Positions 58,024 to 64,000 of a DNA stretch of 64,000 bases are shown here, piece after piece. This DNA is from Lunularia cruciata. Taxonomy: Eukaryota > Streptophyta > Marchantiopsida > Lunulariales > Lunulariaceae. The DNA is taken from the NCBI GenBank assembly GCA_948567375.1, contig OX419755.1:16063001-16127000 (forward strand), written 5' to 3'. The position numbers were made by a program, and so were the translations under genes. Each line of letters begins with the position of its first letter. The stretch's first letter is position 1. A model generated the notes under the pieces. The model was given only the letters and a program-made list of their open reading frames with translations. It was not told the origin of the DNA and made no database searches.

Positions 58024-60606
58024 CTAATCCGATCCAATGTCTACTTCTTCCTTGGCTTTCAAACCTGATCCCAAAGTAACTTCAGTCACTACTACTCTAT
58101 CCTCGAGTTTCACAACTCCTAATTCCTCTACCAATTCTAACAATTCTCTTTCTTGATCTGAAATTCCACTAGTGGGTAATATTTTTAACTCCTTATCTCC
58201 TGACCCTCTCTTCTCTAATGTTTTCAATGGTAACTCCGAAGACATCTGCACTCCTACTTCATCTACTTTAGGTTTTGCTTTGACATCCTTCCAAACTTTA
58301 TCTTTCTCTTATTTGACTAAGTCTAATCTGATTGACTAAGTCTAATCTAATCTATCTACACGAGTTTTGAGACTAATCAGTAAGGCATTCAAGTCTTTGT
58401 CCTTTGCATTTCTCCTCCTCGTCTCCTACACCAACAACTTCAACTCGTGCAATCTCGTTCTTGAATGCGTACATTGGCCTCTGTACTTAGCATTGCATTC
58501 ATCTTGATCATGATCTCCTTTAATGGCTCCAATCTCATTTTCCTCTCCCGTTCTTGATCTGCAAGCCAATCTTCTCTGTACATTGCCAATTTTGCTTTGA
58601 ACTTGGCTTTCACAACTTCCTTCTCCTTCGCTTTCTGCACAATCTTTTCCTCCTCATTGCAAAGTAGCTCTCTCAACCTTTCTTCCTCTCTATACCTCAC
58701 TGTCAACTCTTGTTGCCACAGCTGCTTCTTCTCCTCTACACTCTCCATCACTCTATCAAGCTCTTGCTCTTTCTTTGCTACTCTTGCCATAGCATGGATA
58801 ATTTCTAGTCTCAAATCAGCAAATTGCTGCTTCAAGATTTCATACTCAACTATTTGTCTTTCCCTTGTTATGACATTCTGCTCTATTAGTTCCTCTTGAT
58901 TCCTTGCTTCTCTCCTCAAGTTCTCAATCACTTGATTTTATACTACTGCATCTACTTGTAGTACTTTCCTTTCCTCCTCACCTCAGATTATACTCGTCTT
59001 CAACTCCAAGTTCTTTTCTTCTAATTGTGCTAACACTTGCAACATAGTCTTCACCTCTGGACACTTTGATTGCATCTCCTTCTTCTTGTGCTCTAACTTT
59101 ACTAATAATGGGCACACAACCTCCCACAGGTACTCCACTCCTTCACTCGGAGTTACCTCGACTTGCGGAGTGATCTCCTTCTTCACCTCTTCCTCACTCA
59201 ACACTCGCCCTCTAAGCCATAGTCACCTTATAGGAATGGATGCTTTGCTCCCCAAACTTTCATCCTCCTTTTCTCTTACCTTACTTGGCCCACTCCACAC
59301 TTCACCTTTTTCTTGGAATGAAATCCTCTTTGAATGGTAACTCTCTTCTCCTCTTGCTCTAGCACTTCATCTTCCAATTTCAAGTTACCTTTCTCTTCCA
59401 TCTCCATCTTGGCTTTCTCTTCCTTGGATACCAATGTCATCTCCCCTCCATTGTTGCTATCACTACTTGTGTCTCTACTCTGTAGTGTGAACTCGGGTTC
59501 TTCGTCTCTTTCTGAGTCTTTGGACTTGCACTCGGCTTCGCCTTCCAATTCTTCCTCTGTCGACACGATTACCACCATTCCTTTCCTCAAGTTTACTCTT
59601 CTAGCCTTTCGAGGTCTTACTTTCTTGACGTCTTCTCCTTCTCCTTCTCCTTGTTGACTCCTCTTCTTCAACTTTGGAGTTCTCACTTCCAACAGCACAC
59701 TCTTCCCGATCTGTGTGTAGTTTTCATCATTGCTCCTGATTTGAAGAATGTATTGCTGCTCCTCCATGTCAACATCTCTTCTTAAGTTGGGATGAAAATG
59801 CGACACCATCCTATTGCGCTCTGCCGCATTGAGCAAGTTCAGCCCCAGATAGACATGAGCTACAAATAGCACAATGTAATGTGGAGGTGACTTATCTTGC
59901 AAATTCCATACCATTTCATTCTCCCATGAAAATACTTTGTCTAGTTAATTGGCTCTCCTGCAAACATCTTATGGAAGAACACCACTTGGTGCTTCATCAC
60001 ATAAGTCATTCTCTTCGGCTTCAAGATTGCCATTAGAGCACTCACGATCCCTCTCTTGATAGGATCCTTGTAGCTCTCTACTTTGTAACCATTCTTTGTG
60101 CACTTCAAAGAGAAAGCATCTCTCACCTCTTGGGTTTCTTCTGCTACTTCACCCTTCCCCAAGAACATGGCACCATGCTCCGTGCCTACTTCTCTTCCGA
60201 GTACTAACCTCCAATCCAACTCTGTCCAACAAGCCGGATTACCTCTCTTCCCTTCTTCCTTGGGGCCATCGAGACATCTACTCTCGATGATCTCAATCAT
60301 GAACCCTGGAAAGCTAACATTCCAGTTCCTAGCCAAGAATGTGATCCAAAGCCTACTCAAGACTTCAATTCTTGCGATCACATCTAACTTCCAAATTGCA
60401 TGATTTCTCACGGGAAATTCAGAATTCTTCTTCCCTCTTCCCATCTTTCTCTCTTCCACTCTAGGCTAGGGACTATTCTTCCTACTGATTCTTGGATTAG
60501 CTCTCTCAAATTCTTCTCTACACACCAGCGCGTCTTTGACTCTACTACCCTTCCCACGATCTCTTGCAAGATGACTTCTTAACGGTGAGGGAAATTTTTT
60601 TGTCAT
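58024..60606 (-). pseudogene. LTR-borne core plus coiled-coil protein gene in A9 (3' LTR of a pol-linked element)
   Basis: It starts at an ATG at 60606 (MTKKFPSPLRSH, as in A2) and ends at a stop after VDIGSD at 58024: 2583 nt against 2592 in A2. The core at about 60430-59820 reads HAIWKLDVIARIEVLSRLW, ELDWRLVLGRE, NGYKVESYKDPIKRGIVSA, QVVFFHKMFAGEPIN, then after a frameshift near 59940 MVWNLQDKSPPHYIV. An uninterrupted 212-codon stretch (59914-59276) covers the end of the core and the acidic linker. The coiled coil is at 59204-58440 (VIENLRREARNQEELIEQN, EEERLRELLCNEEEKIVQK). It has fewer stops than A2 but several frameshifts. The product would be soluble and probably multimeric; function unknown. 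Confidence 0.8.
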
Positions 60607-60624
60607 TGCTTTGTCTTTAACCCG

Positions 60625-60633
60625 ATTTTTATA
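60625..60633 (-). promoter_or_regulatory. TATA-like box upstream of the LTR ORF (A9)
   Basis: TATAAAAAT on the minus strand starts 27 nt before the ATG at 60606, the same spacing as in A2. It could drive an ORF-specific transcript from within U3. That transcript would probably start too far downstream to include the first ATG, favouring the MGRGKKN start. Confidence 0.4.
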
Positions 60634-61016
60634 GAGTCGCGCCTTCTTTGTCTTTCTTCAATTCAAATTTCTACCAAGAAATCACACCTCTTGCATGCTC
60701 CTATCACTGTCAAGTGTCCTTCACATGTATGACTGCCGTTTTTGAATGGTCCTTTCTTGAATGTCTCACCCCAAAGGAAAGTTGTTACATTGTCCTCGAC
60801 TCAAGTTGAGCACCCCCGATACAAAGACTCCTTACTTTGGGTTATATGCTGATAGGGCAATTCTGAATACCTTGCCTTATGACCCGAAGCCATGTTACCT
60901 CGGGTTTCATCCCAAGGACACTTTTCTTTGCCTTCTTTGGCCATACAGGCACAATTCGACTTCTCTATACACTTCTTCTTCCAAATTTTGAAAGAAAAAA
61001 AGATGTGGGTACCACA

Positions 61017-61031
61017 TACCCCCTCCTTCAA
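61017..61031 (-). other. Polypurine tract of family A (A9 element)
   Basis: On the minus strand, GAAGGAGGGGGTA directly precedes the LTR tip TGTGGTACCCACA. It matches the tract next to A3 and proves the LTR boundary. Confidence 0.85.
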
Positions 61032-61270
61032 ATGTGAGCATCCCTGCGAACATAGACTTTGGGTGTCTTAGAGACTTCCGAGTCTATGGTCCAATATCTC
61101 CAAACTCTCCACCCGTTTACTCAAGTGGGAAAAGGATTGCCTTCCAGGTCTGCAAGTTGAATGGACCCATTTTCATAAAGATGAAGAACTCGATAAGGCC
61201 CCATCCATCTCAAATATAGCTTGCTTGGAAAAAATATTTGGTGATTGTCGTATAACAAAACCAAATCTCC

Positions 61271-62181
61271 TTAGAGCACAACCACAGGCTTGATATGCTT
61301 ATTGTGCCTGACTTTCCTCTGCTCTTGTACTTCTTTTGTGGTCTGCATTGCATCATCTCTTTTCTCTTCTAACCACATTAGTTGATGGATCCAAAAATCC
61401 TGGCTTTCTTCCTTTGACAATTGTTCTTTGCAAAGAATCCAATATGTCGGTACTTCAAATTCAACTGGTAGTATGGGATGCAAGCCATATGTCAAGAAGT
61501 AGTATGGAGTTTGTTTGGTTGTGATCTTTTCTGTCGTTCTATATGCCCACAACGTGGCTGGTAATTTTGTATTAAAGTCATAGGCATAATTGATAGTCAC
61601 CTTATTCAAAATTTTGCAAAGTAACCCATTTTCCTTTTCCGTTAAGCCATTTGCTTTTGGGTTATAAAGAGTCGTCTTCTAATGTTTAATCTAGAAGTAC
61701 TTGGTTAATGTCTCCACCACAGAGTTCAAAAATGTGTCCTTCTATCACTGACCAATTCCAGAGGACACCCATATCAAGAGATGATGTTTCAAAAGAAAAA
61801 TTCTGCCATGATTTTGGCATCATCTTTGCGAGTTGCTTCAGCTTTGACCATCTTGGTCACATAGTCAATGAAAACCAAAATGTATCTCTTCCTTGTGACT
61901 CGGGTCACTAGTTGAATAGGACCAACAAAATCAATTCCCCATTTCTCAAAATGGGCCAAGGGTAAAATGGGTCTCAAAGGCCATTGAGAAGTAGCCATCG
62001 GCTTCCCCGTTCTCTGACAAGCATCACAACTTTGCATATGGGCATGCGTGTCTTTGTACATCATAGGCCACCAATACCCCAAGGAAAGAATCTTCTTTAC
62101 AGTATTCTTCAGAGCATAGTGTTCTCTCAATGCTTCAGAGTGTAAAGACTCAATTATGCCTCCGACTTCATATGACTCCAA
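61271..62181 (-). pseudogene. Family A integrase (A9 element)
   Basis: The zinc-binding part at 62181-62010 reads HSEALREHYALKNTVKKI and MQSCDACQRTGKP (HHCC-type, with the second CxxC intact as CDAC). The catalytic core start, FEKWGIDFVGPIQ with the first catalytic Asp (IDFVGP) and YILVFIDYVTKMVKAEA, runs to about 61789. The core end and C-terminal part are at 61609-61271 (NYAYDFNTKLPATLWAYRTT, LTYGLHPILPVEF, EKRDDAM). A frame break lies between 61789 and 61609. No chromodomain follows; the PPT and 3' LTR come next. Confidence 0.85.
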
Positions 62182-62343
62182 GCATCACCAAAGTACTTTG
62201 GCTTTGCACATCTTGAATAAAATGTTGTGTTTTAGCTTATACGGCCCCATTTTCCTGAGAAAGACTGCCCTCTGCTCTGTGTCCAACCCTTTAGGACAAT
62301 GGAGAGTATGCAAATAATGATATTCTGCTGCATACCTCATACT

Positions 62344-63731
62344 TCATATTGCTATTAATTGATATAACTCTTCATCAAGGAATTGATCGTCAATTTCCCA
62401 TTCCTGGTCTTGAGTTTCTAACCTGGATAGGAAGTCCGCATTTGAATGCAAAGCTCCCTTCCTTACTTGTACAGTATATGTGAATTCTTGTAACAACAAG
62501 ATCCATCTTGCAATTTGCCCAGACAAATCTGCCTTCTTGACTAAATGTTGCAATGCGTAATGGTCAACATCGAAGACAAACTTGTATCCCAGCAGGTAGT
62601 GGTGAAATTTCTTGCAGGCATAGACCATTTTGAGTGCTTCTCTTTCAATAGTTGAATAGCTCTGTTCAAAAACTGAAAGTTGTTGGCTGGCATAATACAC
62701 CGGGTAGTCCTTCTTCTTCTCGTCCTTCTGACTTAAGACAACTCCAATTGCCATGGACAAAGTGTCCACATATACATGAAAAGGGAGGTCCCAATTCGGG
62801 ACCCTCATAATTGGTGTTTCAACCAGTTTCTTTTTCAACACTTGGAAAGCTTCTTCTTGATCTGCTTCCCATAGGTAGTCTTTGGATTTCTTCAAAAGCT
62901 TTGTAAGGAGTGCAGCAAGCACCGCATAGTTTGAAATGAAGCGTTTGTAGTATCCGACATGTCCCAAGAAGGCTCATAGCTCCTAGATGTTATTCGGAGT
63001 TTCCAAAGCTGAGATTACTTTAACCTTCTTGACATCAACTTCAATACCTTGGCTTGACACCCAATGCTCTAGAAGAATTCCTTCCTTCATAGCGAAGAAA
63101 CATTTCTTCGGGTGTAATGACAAACCGGCAAAACTACACCTTTCAAAAGTTTGGCAAAGGTAATCTAAATGTACATCTCTTTGCCCAAACACACAAAAGT
63201 CATCAATGAAAACTTCCACAAATTTGTGCAGAAAATCCTTGAAGATTGAATTCATCATCCACTGGAAAGTAGTGGGAGCATTACACAACCCAAAGGGCAT
63301 TTGATTGTAAGCAAAAGTGCTCCAATCGGTTGTGAATGTAGTTTTATCCTTGTCCTCTTCTTGGATGGATACTTGATTGTATTTTGAAAATCCATCAAGA
63401 AAACTATAACAAGGGTGACCAGCTACTTGGTCCAAAATGGTATCGGTAAAAGGCAAGGGATGATGATCCTTTCTTGTGACTGCATTCAATTTGTGGAAGT
63501 CTTGGCACACTCGGATCTTCCCTATTTTCTTTTTTGGTCAATGACAATGGGGGAGACCCACTCACTGCTTAAGATAGGGAAGATGATTCTGGCCTCTAAG
63601 TACTTGTCGATTTCATCTTTCACCAAAAGGGAGTACTTTGGGTTCAGACGGTATTGTCTCTGCCAAACCGGAACTGCACCTTCAACCAGATCAATCCAAT
63701 GTTCTCCAAATTCTTGTGGAATACCCGACAT
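62344..63731 (-). pseudogene. Family A reverse transcriptase and RNase H (A9 element)
   Basis: The RT lead-in at 63731-63522 (QYRLNPKYSLLVKDEIDKYLEA, EWVSPIVIDQKRK) is followed after a frame break by RT at 63510-62983: DFHKLNAVTRKDHHPLPF, CYSFLDGFSKYNQV, QMPFGLCNAPTTFQ, and the catalytic VFIDDFCVFG with both Asp residues intact. RNase H at 62967-62344 starts MGHVGYYKRFISNYA and includes YASQQLSVFEQSYSTIEREALKMV and VDHYALQHLVKKAD. RT and RNase H are in one frame separated by two stops. The DDFCVFG type and the absence of a chromodomain place it on the Athila/Tat side of Ty3/gypsy. This is the best-preserved pol in the window. Confidence 0.88.
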
Positions 63732-63766
63732 TTGATTGATAGACCAGGCAAATACATCCTAGAATT

Positions 63767-64000
63767 TGTCGTGCGTATATACATCACTACACAACATACA
63801 TCGCTGTCAACATCATACACTATAAAAGCACAACTCACACATAAGTCATACATAGACTCTAAAGTGCCACAATAATCAGATTGCTTAACATTCTCAACTC
63901 AACTCAACTCAGATCAGTACTTGATCTGTCACTCTATAAACTGCCAACAACTGGGCATTGATTATAGTCAAGCCACACCCACTCAAGCATAGAGAATCTA
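63767..64000 (-). mobile_element. Family C insertion at the right edge (minus, partial)
   Basis: A-type pol sequence stops at 63766. From TGTCGTGCG at 63767 the minus strand matches the family C terminal segment at 53494-53599 for about 105 bp. Further sequence (63872-64000, including a TGAGT repeat near 63895) has no match in the window. It is probably the 3' part of a C LTR. Candidate duplicated flank GAATT (63762-63766). Confidence 0.6.

Larger units (their letters stand above)
57232..61016 (-). mobile_element. Family A full-length 3' LTR A9 (minus), 3785 bp
   Basis: Tips are TGTGACAACCTGG at 57232 and GTGGGTACCACA ending at 61016. The polypurine tract and A-type integrase follow directly, so this is a true 3' LTR attached to pol. 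This copy ties the LTR-borne ORF to an identifiable Ty3/gypsy element and fixes its sense: gag-pol and the LTR ORF are on the same strand. The flank CCTGC (57227-57231) should recur beyond the window if the element is complete. Confidence 0.92.

Overview
The window looks like nuclear DNA of a land plant with a large, repeat-filled genome, probably gymnosperm-like. This is inferred from densely nested plant-type Ty3/gypsy, Ty1/copia and LINE remnants and from the lack of any intact host gene. No host gene, rRNA, tRNA or CRISPR array can be supported. Nearly every recognisable coding stretch is a decayed transposable-element ORF.

Layout. (1) 1-13.3 kb: mixed-composition DNA with no recognisable gene. 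It holds a short LINE-tail relative (about 7.2-7.46 kb), old diverged tandem repeats (10.9-11.76 kb) and two perfect hairpins (5338-5388 and 13228-13296). (2) About 13.35-16.4 kb: a sharply AT-rich block with a (TA)n run. (3) 16.4-25.8 kb, minus strand: a LINE-type reverse transcriptase pseudogene, split by long terminal repeats (LTRs) of the dominant family, here called family A. (4) 27.5-29.7 kb, minus: a chromovirus (family D) with integrase and chromodomain remnants. (5) 29.7-38.1 kb, minus: a family A Ty3/gypsy element (3' LTR plus pol), a solo LTR of family B inside it, and another A LTR. (6) 38.1-51.0 kb: family B chromovirus sequence. A minus-strand 5' end lies head-to-head with a plus-strand gag-PR-RT-(RH)-IN-chromodomain body that is split by three nested A LTRs. 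(7) 51.0-53.6 kb, plus: a copia RT/RNase H remnant, then family C, a gypsy integrase followed by a decayed PHD finger. (8) 53.9-64 kb, minus: A pol, an A LTR inside it, and inside that an A element (3' LTR, PPT, IN, RNase H, RT) that runs off the right edge and carries a family C insertion.

The main discovery is family A. Its LTRs run from TGTGGTACCCACA to GGGTTGTCACA. The boundaries are fixed independently by target-site duplications (TACAC, ATTAT, GGTTT, ATGCA, and TATAT/TATAC with one mismatch) and by the polypurine tract next to the pol-linked copies. The two best full-length LTRs are 3784 and 3785 bp. Each contains, in sense orientation inside the presumed U3, a long ORF of about 860 codons. 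Its product has a basic N-terminus, a conserved globular core of about 250 residues that I do not recognise, an acidic linker and a long coiled coil ending near VDIGSD. The ORF recurs in all nine A LTRs here in various states of decay. In the 18970-22753 copy the whole 2592-nt frame persists without a frameshift and is broken only by 12 stop codons. The position recalls the U3-encoded sag gene of mouse mammary tumour virus, but the protein is unrelated to anything I can name.

Family A inserts mainly into its own copies: LTR in LTR four times and LTR in A pol probably twice. Five copies are solo LTRs. Two opposite-orientation nestings create kilobase-scale inverted repeats that could fold into double-stranded RNA.
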